Program-made: the position numbers and the translations under genes | Origin: Ligilactobacillus sp900765635 | Lineage (GTDB): Bacteria; Bacillota; Bacilli; Lactobacillales; Lactobacillaceae | Direction: 5' to 3' | Assembly (NCBI RefSeq): GCF_949152225.1 | Contig: NZ_CASCJC010000001.1 | Span: 744,001-808,000, forward strand | Length of the DNA stretch: 64,000 nt | The notes under the pieces: generated by a model | The model's input: the letters and a program-made list of their open reading frames with translations, nothing else | Databases searched by the model: none | Told to the model about the DNA's origin: nothing | In this document: in pieces, positions 33,679 to 42,668 of the stretch | Layout: every line of letters begins with the position of its first letter | Position numbering within the stretch: position 1 is the first letter of the stretch

Positions 33679-34705
33679 GACAAAAAAGTTCGTTGTTTTA
33701 CTGAGTTTGTTAGCATTAGTGGTGGCTTTTTTCGCTTGTCCGTTGCCGTATTATGTTGAATATCCAGGCGCTGCCAAAAACGTTGCAGATTACGTTAAAG
33801 TTGATGGTAAAACGAGTCAAGCAAAAGGGAAATTAATGTTAGTTTATGTTAATATGATGCAGGCCACACCATTTATGTTATTAAAAGGATGGATTACACC
33901 GTTTTATGATATTGAGACAAAAAGTGAATCTTTGGGGACAAACACTATCAAAGAATACGATGCTATGGAACAATATTATATGCAAGATGCGGTTAATCAG
34001 GCGCAATATGTAGCATTAAATTTGGCACATCAACCAGTTACAGAAAAGTTTTATGGACTAGGTGTTATTACAACAACAAAAAACTCTGATTTTAAAGGTA
34101 AGTTACAACCAGGAGATTTAATTACTAAATTAGATGGTAAAAGTTATCCAACTCTAGAAACTTTTATGCAAGCACTGAAACAAAAAGACATAACAAAACC
34201 GGTGACACTGACGGTTTTGCGACAAAAAAAGACATTACAAATTACTGGTAAACTACAAAAAATTAACTCTAAGCAAAATGGCTTAGGAATTACAATGATG
34301 CAACAAGTGCAGATTCAAACTCCTAAAAAAATTGAAGCTAATATGCAAGATATTGGGGGACCTTCTGCAGGTTTGATGTTAACGTTGCAATTATATGAAC
34401 AATTAGCACAAAAAGATTTGACAAAAGGGCGTAAAATTGCAGGGACTGGGACAATTGCTCAGGATGGACATGTAGGTGATATTGGCGGAATTGATAAAAA
34501 AGTTGTAGCAAGTGCTAAGTCAGGAGCAACAGTCTTTTTTGCACCTAATAATCCTGTATCTAAAGCGCAAAAAAAGGCTGATCCAGCAGCTTTAACTAAT
34601 TATCAAGAAGCTAAAAGAGCGGCATCTAAAATCAAAACTAACATGAAGATAGTCCCGGTGAGAAATATCCAAGATGCTTTGAAATATTTAGAAAATAACG
34701 ATTAG
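33674..34705 (+). CDS. SepM/YlbL-like PDZ and Lon-type serine protease
   Basis: Membrane-anchored extracytoplasmic protease with an N-terminal helix, a PDZ domain (KLQPGDLITKLDGKSYPTLETF) and a Lon-type catalytic domain. The active Ser lies in DIGGPSAGLMLTL, and Lys in GGIDKKVVASAKSG. Streptococcal SepM processes competence pheromone, whereas B. subtilis YlbL is of unclear role; its target here is unknown. The start is uncertain: upstream of TTG 33707, which would cut into the membrane helix, the frame reads CTG-AGA-AAG-ATT-AAG-ACA-AAA-AAG-TTC with no standard start. I mark ATT 33674; CTG 33665 is the alternative. Either overlaps coaD. Confidence 0.85.
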   Translation: MKTKKFVVLLSLLALVVAFFACPLPYYVEYPGAAKNVADYVKVDGKTSQAKGKLMLVYVNMMQATPFMLLKGWITPFYDIETKSESLGTNTIKEYDAMEQYYMQDAVNQAQYVALNLAHQPVTEKFYGLGVITTTKNSDFKGKLQPGDLITKLDGKSYPTLETFMQALKQKDITKPVTLTVLRQKKTLQITGKLQKINSKQNGLGITMMQQVQIQTPKKIEANMQDIGGPSAGLMLTLQLYEQLAQKDLTKGRKIAGTGTIAQDGHVGDIGGIDKKVVASAKSGATVFFAPNNPVSKAQKKADPAALTNYQEAKRAASKIKTNMKIVPVRNIQDALKYLENND

Positions 34706-34740
34706 AAAGACTGTTCGTGAAAAAAGGAACAGTCTTTTTT
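34706..34740 (+). terminator. Terminator after the SepM-like gene
   Basis: Stem AAAGACTGTTC (34706-34716)/GAACAGTCTTT (34727-34737) with TTTTTT. Confidence 0.88.
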
Positions 34741-34780
34741 GCGTATTTAAAGATGGTGCAAATAACAGGAGGTGAGCAGA

Positions 34781-35476
34781 TTGGAAAGATTACAAGAATT
34801 TTTCCAAGAAAATAAATTTAAAATTATCATAATAGGTGTTTGTGCTGTTATTTTGTTGGGATTTGGTATTTTTAAAATTAGTATGCAACCTAAGCAAACT
34901 ACACAACTAGATATGCAAAGCACAGTCAGTCAAAGTAGTATTTCACAAATTAATAGCCAAGCATCTAGTACAACTACAAAGTGGGTTTATGTTGATATTA
35001 AAGGGCAAGTCAATCATCCTGGAGTTTATAAACTAGCTAGCAGTGCGCGAGTTAATGATGTAATTAAACAAGCGGGTGGGGTAACCAAGCAAGCAGATTG
35101 TCAACAAGTTAATTTAGCGTGTAAATTATTTGATCAGATGTTAATTTATATTCCAAGTATAGGCGAAGAACCAACGATTGCAAGCCCGGCATTAATCTCA
35201 CAAGAAAATCAACTGCAACAAGCAACGACGCAAGCAACAACTACAAATGAACAAGCAACAGCTCAAGAACCAACAGCAGATTCTGATAAGATTAATCTTA
35301 ATACTGCAACTAAAGAACAACTTGAACAATTAACTGGAATTGGTGATAAAAAAGCCGATTTAATCTTACAATATCGTAGTGAACATGGAAGTTTTAAGTC
35401 AATCGATGAAATTAAAAATGTTTCAGGAATTGGTGATAAGACATTTGAAGCGATTAGTGGCCAATTAACGGTGTAA
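34781..35476 (+). CDS. comEA: Competence protein ComEA
   Basis: Membrane-tethered DNA receptor for natural transformation. From TTG 34781 (eight bases after AGGAGG) the product has 231 residues. It has one N-terminal membrane helix (FKIIIIGVCAVILLGFGIF), a Gln/Thr-rich linker, an SLBB domain (VYVDIKGQVNHPGVYKLASS) and a second low-complexity linker. The C-terminal helix-hairpin-helix DNA-binding domain reads INLNTATKEQLEQLTGIGDKK and FKSIDEIKNVSGIGDKTF. The GTG at 34772 is unlikely because it overlaps the ribosome-binding site. First gene of comEA-comEB-comEC. Confidence 0.95.
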   Translation: MERLQEFFQENKFKIIIIGVCAVILLGFGIFKISMQPKQTTQLDMQSTVSQSSISQINSQASSTTTKWVYVDIKGQVNHPGVYKLASSARVNDVIKQAGGVTKQADCQQVNLACKLFDQMLIYIPSIGEEPTIASPALISQENQLQQATTQATTTNEQATAQEPTADSDKINLNTATKEQLEQLTGIGDKKADLILQYRSEHGSFKSIDEIKNVSGIGDKTFEAISGQLTV

Positions 35477-35544
35477 TATAACAGATGAATTATGTTATAC
35501 TCATAACTAGAAATGATTTTATGAGTAATGACGAGGTGGAAAAG

Positions 35545-36033
35545 ATGGGAAAACAAAGAGTTCCTTGGAACCAATATTTTATGTCACAAGCAGTTTTATT
35601 ATCAATGCGCAGTACATGTACACGCTTGGCAGTAGGTGCAATCTTAGTGCGCGATAAGCGTGTGATTGCGGGTGGTTATAATGGTTCTGTTTCTGGAGAT
35701 GTGCATTGTATTGATGAAGGTTGTTATGTCGTAGAAAATCATTGTGTTAGAACGATTCATGCCGAGATGAATGCTATCTTACAGTGTGCTAAATTTGGAG
35801 TGGCAACAGATGGAGCAGAAATCTATGTGACAGATTTTCCATGTTTACAGTGTACAAAAATGTTATTACAAGCAGGGATTAGTAAGATTTATTATTTACG
35901 TAATTACAATAATGATCCTTATGCAATTTCGTTATTAAAGTTAAAAAATGTTCAAGTTGAACAAGTTAAGATTGACCCAGAATTTTTACAAGCGATAGTC
36001 GCTGGCGATATTTTTAATTCGACTGGTAAGTAA
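35545..36033 (+). CDS. comEB: dCMP deaminase (ComEB)
   Basis: Zinc deaminase converting dCMP to dUMP, commonly embedded in the comE operon though not itself needed for DNA uptake in Bacillus. From ATG 35545 (after GAGGTGG) it has 162 residues. Zinc ligands and catalytic Glu are in TIHAEMNAIL and FPCLQCTKMLL; the substrate loop GGYNGSVSGDVHC is present. The frame is open back to 35485, but that part has no ribosome site. A possible -10 TATACT lies at 35506. Confidence 0.93.
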   Translation: MGKQRVPWNQYFMSQAVLLSMRSTCTRLAVGAILVRDKRVIAGGYNGSVSGDVHCIDEGCYVVENHCVRTIHAEMNAILQCAKFGVATDGAEIYVTDFPCLQCTKMLLQAGISKIYYLRNYNNDPYAISLLKLKNVQVEQVKIDPEFLQAIVAGDIFNSTGK

Positions 36034-36048
36034 TTTACGCGTCAATAT

Positions 36049-38331
36049 TTGCTGTTTTTTACGGCTATCGCGTTGTTGGGGTTGGGCTATGTTAAATTAT
36101 CTTTTTCATGGCTTGCATTAGTAGTTCTTGTAATTATTTGGGTACGCATTTTAGCGACCCAAAATAAAAAGATTGTTATCAGTATTGGAATATTAAGTTT
36201 TATTTTATTTGGTTATTTAACATTATGGCAAAATAATATAACAAAAAAATCCATTAATGAAGCAACAGAAATGAAAAGCCAACATTTATTGCTTTATCCA
36301 GATAATTGCGAAGTTAGTGGTAATTTATTGAAACTACAAGGTAAGTGGTTTGAAGGTAGACAAGAAGTAACTGCTTATTATACGCTAGAAAGTCAGGCAC
36401 AACAGCAATATTGGCAAGCTAATCAAAAAACTAAAATTTTAACATTTGATGGTGAACTACAAGCAATTAATGGACCAACTAATGAAAATCAATTTGATTA
36501 TCAACGCTTTATCTTAACCAAAAATATTGTCAATTCATTTCAAATCAGTCAACTGCAGCTCACTGATAATTTAAATGTACTTAAGTGGCACCAAAAATTT
36601 TTGGCTAGAATTCATGATTTACGCAAATCTTGGCTATTGAAACTAGATCATTGTAAACAACCTTTAGGATGGTTTGGGCAAGTCTTGTTGTTGGGGTATC
36701 AAAGTGATGATTTTCAAACAATTAGCGATAATATTTCACAACTCGGTTTATTATATTTGTTTTCTCTATCAGGGATGCATGTCTTTTATTTAGTTGCAGG
36801 TATCAAAAAACTTTTTAGCTGGTTACATCTTACTAAAGAAACAACTAATAAAGTATTATTATTGATATTACCGTTATATGCAATTTTAGGCGGAGGAGCT
36901 TTAAGTTTAACACGTTCTTTGGCTATGTCTTGGTTAAAGCTTTTTAGTGATTGCCTTAATTTAAGACAGTTACGTTTGAATACAACAGAAGCTTGGTCAA
37001 TTGTGTTAATAATGAATCTTTTTTTAACGCCTGCAGCTATTTTTGCTTTGGGGGCACAATTAAGTTATTTATTGACGTTTATTTTAGTTGTTAATCGTCC
37101 TAAAAATGCGGTACTAACAGGTATTAAGATGAGTGCTTATAGCATTCCTTTGATGTTGTGGCATACCTTTGAGTGGAATATTTGGACTACATTATTGTCT
37201 ATTTTGATTAATCCTTTGTTTGAATGGCTGATTTTACCGAGTGTTTTGCTTGGAATTTTTTGTTGGCCTATACAATTTATTTGTAATTATTTTTTAAAAG
37301 GATTAGTAGCAGTACTAGCGTTTTTAGCTAAATTAAAAGGAATGCTAATTTTTGGTAAACCAAGTTTATTTTTTGTGCTTGTTTTTTTAGGAATAACGTT
37401 TCTTTGTGAAAATAAAAAGCATCTTAAGACTAAGCTAACTTTGTTGATACTAGCCTATGTAAATTCATTTATTATTATTCACTGTCCGTTAGAAAGTGAA
37501 GTCGTATATTTTGATATTGGTCAAGGTGATAGCACGCTGATTCGAGATGCATTGAATCGGCAGGTTGTCTTGATTGATACTGGTGGACAATTAAATTTTA
37601 ATACTGAAAAATGGCAAGAAAGAGTAACACAAACTAAAGGACAAACGATAATTGCGAATTATTTATTAAGTAAAGGTTTAGATCATATTGATGTCTTGTA
37701 TTTAACGCATCAAGATACAGATCATGTAGGTAATTTTGCTAGTTTAAGTCAAAGTATTAAAATAAATAAAATTGCGGTACCTGCGGGGATGGAGAAATTA
37801 GCTAGTTTTCAAGTGCGTCTTAAACAGTCAATAAATAAAATGAGTGATGTAAGTCCATGTTTTGTAGGATATCAAGACCATTTAGCCAATGATTATCAGT
37901 TATTGCATCCATTTACTACCGGAGAAGGAAAAAATGAAGATTCGCTAGTTTTATATCGCAATATAAATGGAGTGCATTTTATTTTTACAGGAGATTTAGA
38001 TCAAGCCAATGAACGTAAAATTTTAACAACATATCCACAATTAAAAGTTGATGTCTTAAAAACGGGACATCATGGAAGTAAAACTGCTACAGCTCCAGAG
38101 TTTGTAGCTGGTATTGGACCGCCTAAATTAGCAATTATTTCGGCAGGGAAAAATAATCGTTACGGTCATCCAAATGAAGAAACTTTGGAAACTTTAAGTA
38201 CTTATCATGTGCCGTATTTGCTAACAGCCGATGTGGGAATGATTAAGTTAATTCCTAAAGATGCAACATTAAGTATTAAAACCTATGCAAGAGGAGCGTT
38301 TTATGATCAAAGCACAACAACTAATCGCTGA
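36049..38331 (+). CDS. comEC: DNA internalization protein ComEC/Rec2
   Basis: Polytopic channel protein for transport of single-stranded DNA into the cytoplasm. Seen: N-terminal membrane segments, an OB-like soluble domain, the Competence domain (LLYLFSLSGMHVFYLVAGI and further helices), and a C-terminal metallo-beta-lactamase domain. The last shows YFDIGQGDSTLIR, LIDTGGQ, YLTHQDTDHVGNF, FTGDLDQANERK, and KTGHHGSKTAT, with metal ligands intact. About 760 residues, full length. The start is odd: TTG 36049 has no Shine-Dalgarno, and four codons upstream lies ACG (36037) in ACG-CGT-CAA-TAT-TTG, as if an ancestral ATG had changed (see findings). Confidence 0.93.
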   Translation: MLFFTAIALLGLGYVKLSFSWLALVVLVIIWVRILATQNKKIVISIGILSFILFGYLTLWQNNITKKSINEATEMKSQHLLLYPDNCEVSGNLLKLQGKWFEGRQEVTAYYTLESQAQQQYWQANQKTKILTFDGELQAINGPTNENQFDYQRFILTKNIVNSFQISQLQLTDNLNVLKWHQKFLARIHDLRKSWLLKLDHCKQPLGWFGQVLLLGYQSDDFQTISDNISQLGLLYLFSLSGMHVFYLVAGIKKLFSWLHLTKETTNKVLLLILPLYAILGGGALSLTRSLAMSWLKLFSDCLNLRQLRLNTTEAWSIVLIMNLFLTPAAIFALGAQLSYLLTFILVVNRPKNAVLTGIKMSAYSIPLMLWHTFEWNIWTTLLSILINPLFEWLILPSVLLGIFCWPIQFICNYFLKGLVAVLAFLAKLKGMLIFGKPSLFFVLVFLGITFLCENKKHLKTKLTLLILAYVNSFIIIHCPLESEVVYFDIGQGDSTLIRDALNRQVVLIDTGGQLNFNTEKWQERVTQTKGQTIIANYLLSKGLDHIDVLYLTHQDTDHVGNFASLSQSIKINKIAVPAGMEKLASFQVRLKQSINKMSDVSPCFVGYQDHLANDYQLLHPFTTGEGKNEDSLVLYRNINGVHFIFTGDLDQANERKILTTYPQLKVDVLKTGHHGSKTATAPEFVAGIGPPKLAIISAGKNNRYGHPNEETLETLSTYHVPYLLTADVGMIKLIPKDATLSIKTYARGAFYDQSTTTNR

Positions 38332-39328
38332 TTTAAAAGCCAAGCGCAGTTTGGCAAATGTGTATTTAATTTTAGGGCAAGAACAATATTTAGCACGTCA
38401 AATCAAGCGTTTATTAATCAAAATGATTCCAAAAGATGAACAAGAGTTAAATATCGGTCAATATGATATGCAAGAAACACCGATTACACAAGCTTTAGAT
38501 GATGCGATTTCAATTCCTTTTTTTGGACAAAAGCGCTTAGTCTTTATTGAAAATCCTTATTTTTTAACTGGAGAAAGCAAAAAGAATAAAGTAGAACACG
38601 ATTTAGAGTTGTTAAACAATTATTTACTTGCACCAGAAAGTTCAACAACCTTGATTATTTTTGCTCCTTATGAAAAATTAGATAAGCGCAAAAAAGTTGT
38701 AAAAACACTTTTGAAAACGGCGTTAGTAGTGGAAAATGAACCTTTAAATGAACGCGAGCTAAAAAGCTATGTAAATAAATATTTACAAGGGATAAGCTTT
38801 ACAATTCAACCATTGGCTTTAGATCTATTAATTGCGCGAACAAATGCAAATTTACCTCTTATTATGAGTGAGCTTAATAAAGTAATGTTGGCTAAAAAAG
38901 ATGACAAAACGATAGATGTGACTACTGTAGAACAGATGGTGGCTATTTCTTTAGAACAAGACATTTTTGCTTTAGGAGATTTGGTGTTGAAGCACCAGGT
39001 AACAGATGCATTTAAACTATATAAAGATCTTTTGTTACAAAAAAAAGAGCCGTTAAAGTTAAATGCTTTATTAGTTAGTCAATTCCGCTTATTGTTGCAA
39101 GTTAAAATTTTACAGCAACAAGGATATCTGCAAGGCGATATCGTCAAGTTATTAAAAGTTCATCCTTATCGCGTTCAATTGGCTACAAAAACAATTATGC
39201 GATTTTCTCTTGGTAATTTACAAAATGCTTTTTTGGGATTAATCAAGGCAGAAGAAAAGCTAAAATCAACTAATCAAGCTCCTGAATTAATTTTTCAGAT
39301 GTTTTTATTTGAATACTGTCAAAACTAA
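38303..39328 (+). CDS. holA: DNA polymerase III delta subunit
   Basis: Clamp-loader subunit that opens the sliding clamp. From ATG 38303 (after GAGGAGCG) 341 residues, overlapping the comEC end by 29 bases. Seen: NVYLILGQEQYLARQIKRLL, DAISIPFFGQKRLVFIENPYF, TLIIFAPYEKLDKRKKVVK, and FALGDLVLKHQVTDAFKLYKDLL, the AAA+-like delta architecture without Walker motifs. The comEC-holA-rpsT order is conserved in Firmicutes. Confidence 0.93.
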   Translation: MIKAQQLIADLKAKRSLANVYLILGQEQYLARQIKRLLIKMIPKDEQELNIGQYDMQETPITQALDDAISIPFFGQKRLVFIENPYFLTGESKKNKVEHDLELLNNYLLAPESSTTLIIFAPYEKLDKRKKVVKTLLKTALVVENEPLNERELKSYVNKYLQGISFTIQPLALDLLIARTNANLPLIMSELNKVMLAKKDDKTIDVTTVEQMVAISLEQDIFALGDLVLKHQVTDAFKLYKDLLLQKKEPLKLNALLVSQFRLLLQVKILQQQGYLQGDIVKLLKVHPYRVQLATKTIMRFSLGNLQNAFLGLIKAEEKLKSTNQAPELIFQMFLFEYCQN

Positions 39329-39334
39329 ATAATT

Positions 39335-39380
39335 AAAAAGCGTATGAATAACTGAAGGAGTTAAGTTCATACGCTTTTTT
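39335..39380 (+). terminator. Terminator of comE-holA operon
   Basis: Stem aaaaagcgtatgaa (39335-39348)/ttcatacgcttttt (39366-39379) plus further T. Confidence 0.87.
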
Positions 39381-39393
39381 ATGGAAATAAAAA

Positions 39394-39412
39394 AACCAGG
39401 GAATCCCTGGTT
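39394..39412 (-). terminator. Terminator of rpsT
   Basis: Minus strand: AACCAGGG/CCCTGGTT stem (loop ATT) followed by a T run, just past the rpsT stop. Confidence 0.87.
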
Positions 39413-39417
39413 AAAAA

Positions 39418-39672
39418 TTATTTAGCTAAACGAGCAGCCATACGTGATTTATCACGAGCAGCTTTGTTAGCTTTGATTAAACCTTTTGAATGAGCTTTAT
39501 CAACTGCAGAAACTGCTAACTTGTAAAGTTCTTCTACGTTATCTGCACCAGCAGTCTTAGCTTTTTCAAATTTTTTGATTGCTGTACGCATTTGGCTCAA
39601 TTGAGCAGAGTTGCGAGCATTTGCTTTTTCACTTGTTTTAACACGTTCGATTGCGGATTTAATAATTGGCAT
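39418..39672 (-). CDS. rpsT: 30S ribosomal protein S20
   Basis: Primary 16S-binding protein of the small subunit. From ATG 39672, six bases after GGAGGTG on the minus strand, 84 residues: MPIIKSAIERVKTSEKANARN, the helical core QMRTAIKKFEKAKTAG, and the basic C-terminus SRMAARLAK. A longer version starting five codons upstream is not supported by the ribosome-binding site. It is transcribed away from rpsO, opposite to holA. Confidence 0.97.
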   Translation of the reverse strand: MPIIKSAIERVKTSEKANARNSAQLSQMRTAIKKFEKAKTAGADNVEELYKLAVSAVDKAHSKGLIKANKAARDKSRMAARLAK

Positions 39673-39735
39673 GAAATTCACCTCCAACTTGGATGATTCC
39701 GTAATTCGGTATCACTGAATTTTTCAACATAAATC

Positions 39736-39764
39736 ATTATACAAGAGCTAGCACAACAATGCAA
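39736..39764 (-). promoter_or_regulatory. Promoter of rpsT
   Basis: Minus strand TTGCAT (39764-39759), 17-base spacer, TATAAT (39741-39736). A leader of about 60 bases follows, in which S20 autoregulation is possible. Confidence 0.8.
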
Positions 39765-39825
39765 TAAAAAAATGCGTTTAATGTCAAGAAAATTTCCTTG
39801 ACATAGATTTGAATACAAAAAAGAC

Positions 39826-39854
39826 TTGCTTTTTAAGCCAATCTCTAGTAAATT
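39826..39854 (+). promoter_or_regulatory. Probable promoter of rpsO
   Basis: TTGCTT (39826-39831), 17-base spacer, TAAATT (39849-39854). A consensus TTGACA at 39798-39803 lacks a matching -10 at proper distance. Confidence 0.5.
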
Positions 39855-39857
39855 ATA

Positions 39858-39957
39858 GGAGTACGTATTAGCCGTACTAGACCTCTAACTTAGTTTGACG
39901 ACAACACCGACGACTTACTCGGTTTGAGGCAACATTTATATGAAAGGTGGAAATACA
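39858..39957 (+). ncRNA. Structured rpsO leader, probable S15 autoregulatory element
   Basis: Between promoter and ATG lie nested pairings. The first is AGTACG...CGTACT (39860-39879). A CCTC(T)AA...TT(T)GAGG stem follows, enclosing ACCGA...TCGGT. Ribosomal protein S15 is known to repress its own mRNA by binding such leaders in Firmicutes. Fold and identity are my reading; I could not match it to a specific family model. Confidence 0.5.
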
Positions 39958-40227
39958 ATGGCTATTTCAAACGAAAAGAAAAACGAAATCATGAAGAAGT
40001 ATGCTCGTCATGAAGGCGACACAGGTTCTGCAGAAGTTCAAATCGCAGTTTTAACAGCTGACATCAACGAACTTAACGAACATATTCGTACACACAAGAA
40101 AGACTTCGCTTCAAGACGCGGTTTGATGAAAAAAATCGGTCATCGTCGTAACTTGTTAGCATACTTGCGTAAGACAGATGTTCAACGTTATCGTGAATTA
40201 ATCAAGAGCTTAGGCTTACGTCGTTAA
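39958..40227 (+). CDS. rpsO: 30S ribosomal protein S15
   Basis: Binds the central domain of 16S rRNA early in assembly. From ATG 39958 (after AAAGGTGG) 89 residues: ISNEKKNEIMKKYARHEGDTG, SAEVQIAVLTADINELNEHI, HKKDFASRRGLMKKIGHRR, and LLAYLRKTDVQRYRELI, textbook for the family. The in-frame ATG at 39940 would place the ribosome-binding site inside the gene. pnp follows after a terminator, the usual rpsO-pnp neighbourhood. Confidence 0.98.
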   Translation: MAISNEKKNEIMKKYARHEGDTGSAEVQIAVLTADINELNEHIRTHKKDFASRRGLMKKIGHRRNLLAYLRKTDVQRYRELIKSLGLRR

Positions 40228-40236
40228 TTTTATTTC

Positions 40237-40264
40237 AAGCAAGGCTATTTGGCCTTGCTTTTTT
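40237..40264 (+). terminator. Terminator of rpsO
   Basis: Stem AAGCAAGGC (40237-40245)/GCCTTGCTT (40252-40260) with T run. Confidence 0.88.
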
Positions 40265-40366
40265 AATATTTGAAAATTGTAACCGTTTTTTTAACGAAAA
40301 AGGTGTATACTTATTATTAAATGAACAAAATTGTAAAGAAGTTAAGATTCGGTGGAGGTAGTACTG

Positions 40367-42568
40367 ATGAAAAATGTGTTTAAATTGGATATTTCAGGAA
40401 GAACATTACAAGTTGAAATTGGTGAAGTTGCAAAGCAAGCTAACGGGGCAGCACTTTTACGATATGGTGAAACAACGGTGTTAGCTGCTGCGGTTGGGAA
40501 AAAGGAAGCCGGTGAAGGGGATTTTTTCCCGTTAACGATTAATTACAATGAAAAAATGTATGCTGCTGGTAAGATGCCTGGTGGTTTTATTAAGCGTGAA
40601 GCTAAACCAAGTGAACATGCAACATTGACAGCACGTTTGATTGATCGTCCAATTAGGCCACTATTTCCTGAAGATTATCGCAACGAAGTTCAGATTACTA
40701 ACACCGTTTTAAGTATTGAGCCAGATTGCTCACCAGAAATGACAGCTTTATTAGCTTCATCTATTGCTTTGTGTATTTCAGATATTCCGTTTTGTGGACC
40801 TGTGGCGGCTGTTAAGGTTGGTCGAGTAGATGGGAAATTAATTATTAATCCTACACCGCAACAAGAAGAACTTAGTGATATGGATTTGACGGTTGCCGGA
40901 ACTAAAGAAAATATCAACATGGTAGAGTCAGGGGCAAAAGAAGTTAGCGAAGATGAAATTTTAGATGGTTTGATGTTTGCGCATGAAGAAATCAAACGAA
41001 TTTGTGCGTTTGAAGAAAAAATTATTGCTCAGATAGGTAAAGCTAAGATGTCATACGATGTTTTACCACAAAATGAAGAATTACAAGCAGAAATTTATGA
41101 TAAAGGTTATCAAGCTTTACGTGAAGCAATAACGACTTTTGATAAGTTACAACGTGATGCAAATATTGAACAAGCCAAGGCTGATTTAGTGGCTTTTTAT
41201 GAGGAAAAATTTGCTCAAGCAGAAGATTATGATGAAAAAATGGCTGAGGTTGTTCAATTAATTGATGATTTAGAAAAGCAAACTGTAAGAACTTTAATTA
41301 CTAAAGAAGATATTAGACCAGATGGACGTAAAATTGATGAAATTCGGCCTTTAGACGCACAGATTGATTTCTTACCACGTGTCCATGGATCGGGGTTATT
41401 TACACGTGGACAAACACAGGTGTTATCTGTTTTAACGTTAGCTACCTTAGGTGAAGGACAGACAATAGATGGCCTAGGCAAAGAAGAAACCAAGCATTTC
41501 ATGCATCAATACAATTTCCCACAATTTAGTGTAGGTGAAACTGGTCGTTCAGGTGCACCTGGTAGACGTGAAATTGGACATGGGGCTTTGGGCGAAAGAG
41601 CCTTAAAGGCAGTGATTCCAAGTGAAGAACAATTCCCATATACAATTAGATTAGTAGCTGAAGTTTTGGAATCAAATGGTTCGTCTTCACAAGCAAGTAT
41701 TTGTGCAGGAACATTAGCTTTGATGGCAGGTGGTGTTCCGATTAAAGCGCCTGTTGCTGGAATTGCAATGGGCTTGGTTAAAGAAGGACAAGACTATACT
41801 ATCTTGACAGATATTCAAGGAATTGAAGATCATTTAGGCGATATGGACTTTAAGGTAGCTGGAACAAGAAAAGGTATTACAGCTTTACAGATGGATATTA
41901 AAGTTGATGGTGTAACCAGAGAAATCCTTGCGCAAGCTTTGGCTCAGGCTAAAAAAGCACGTTTCCAAATCTTAGATGTAATTGAAAACACAATTGCTCA
42001 ACCAAGATTGCAACTTTCTGAATATGCACCAAAGATTGAATCGTTACAAATTAAAAAAGATCAAATTAAGATTGTTATCGGTAAAGGTGGCGACACAATC
42101 AATAAAATTATTGATGAAACTGGTGTAAAGATTGATATTGATGAGGAAGGTTTAGTCCAAATTGCATCTAATGATCAAGCGATGATTACACGTGCTAAAG
42201 AAATCATCGAAGAATTGACACGTGAAGCTAAAGTTGGAGATATTTATCAAGCTAAGGTAACAAGAATTGAAAAATTTGGAGCATTTGTTGAACTTTTCAA
42301 AGGAACAGAAGCCTTGGTTCATATTTCGCAATTAGCTGCTAAACGTGTAGAAAAAGTTGAAGATGTAGTTAAACTTGGTGATGTTTTAGAAGTTAAGGTA
42401 ACTGAAATTGATTCACAAGGGCGCATCAACGCTTCACATAAAATTTTGTTACCTAAAGAAGATGATACCGAAGAAAGCAAGCAAGAAAAAAGAACACAAA
42501 ATGGTAAAGCAGCAGGATACAAAAAAAGGGCAAATTCTAAATTTACAATTGAGCAAAAAAGTAAGTAA
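40367..42568 (+). CDS. pnp: Polyribonucleotide nucleotidyltransferase (PNPase)
   Basis: Phosphorolytic 3'-5' exoribonuclease of mRNA decay. From ATG 40367 (after GGTGGAGG) 733 residues. It has two RNase PH domains (GRTLQVEIGEVAKQANGAALLRYGE-type start in pieces; PGGFIKREAKPSEHATLTARL; FTRGQTQVLSVLTLATLG; GRSGAPGRREIGHGALGERAL), a KH domain (IKIVIGKGGDTINKIIDETG) and an S1 domain (VGDIYQAKVTRIEKFGAFVEL). Length and order are normal. With RNase J1 and J2 this window holds three central RNA-decay nucleases. Confidence 0.97.
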   Translation: MKNVFKLDISGRTLQVEIGEVAKQANGAALLRYGETTVLAAAVGKKEAGEGDFFPLTINYNEKMYAAGKMPGGFIKREAKPSEHATLTARLIDRPIRPLFPEDYRNEVQITNTVLSIEPDCSPEMTALLASSIALCISDIPFCGPVAAVKVGRVDGKLIINPTPQQEELSDMDLTVAGTKENINMVESGAKEVSEDEILDGLMFAHEEIKRICAFEEKIIAQIGKAKMSYDVLPQNEELQAEIYDKGYQALREAITTFDKLQRDANIEQAKADLVAFYEEKFAQAEDYDEKMAEVVQLIDDLEKQTVRTLITKEDIRPDGRKIDEIRPLDAQIDFLPRVHGSGLFTRGQTQVLSVLTLATLGEGQTIDGLGKEETKHFMHQYNFPQFSVGETGRSGAPGRREIGHGALGERALKAVIPSEEQFPYTIRLVAEVLESNGSSSQASICAGTLALMAGGVPIKAPVAGIAMGLVKEGQDYTILTDIQGIEDHLGDMDFKVAGTRKGITALQMDIKVDGVTREILAQALAQAKKARFQILDVIENTIAQPRLQLSEYAPKIESLQIKKDQIKIVIGKGGDTINKIIDETGVKIDIDEEGLVQIASNDQAMITRAKEIIEELTREAKVGDIYQAKVTRIEKFGAFVELFKGTEALVHISQLAAKRVEKVEDVVKLGDVLEVKVTEIDSQGRINASHKILLPKEDDTEESKQEKRTQNGKAAGYKKRANSKFTIEQKSK

Positions 42569-42630
42569 ATAATTATACTTGCATATAAAAGTTGAATCAT
42601 AGTAAAATCAAGCGTAATAGTATCACTGTA

Positions 42631-42639
42631 TGGTATAAT
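42631..42639 (+). promoter_or_regulatory. Extended -10 promoter of asd-dapA
   Basis: TGG-TATAAT at 42631-42639, thirty bases before the asd start, with no strong -35. Confidence 0.6.
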
Positions 42640-42668
42640 TAATTTTCAAGAGAAGAAGGGTTTTTTGT

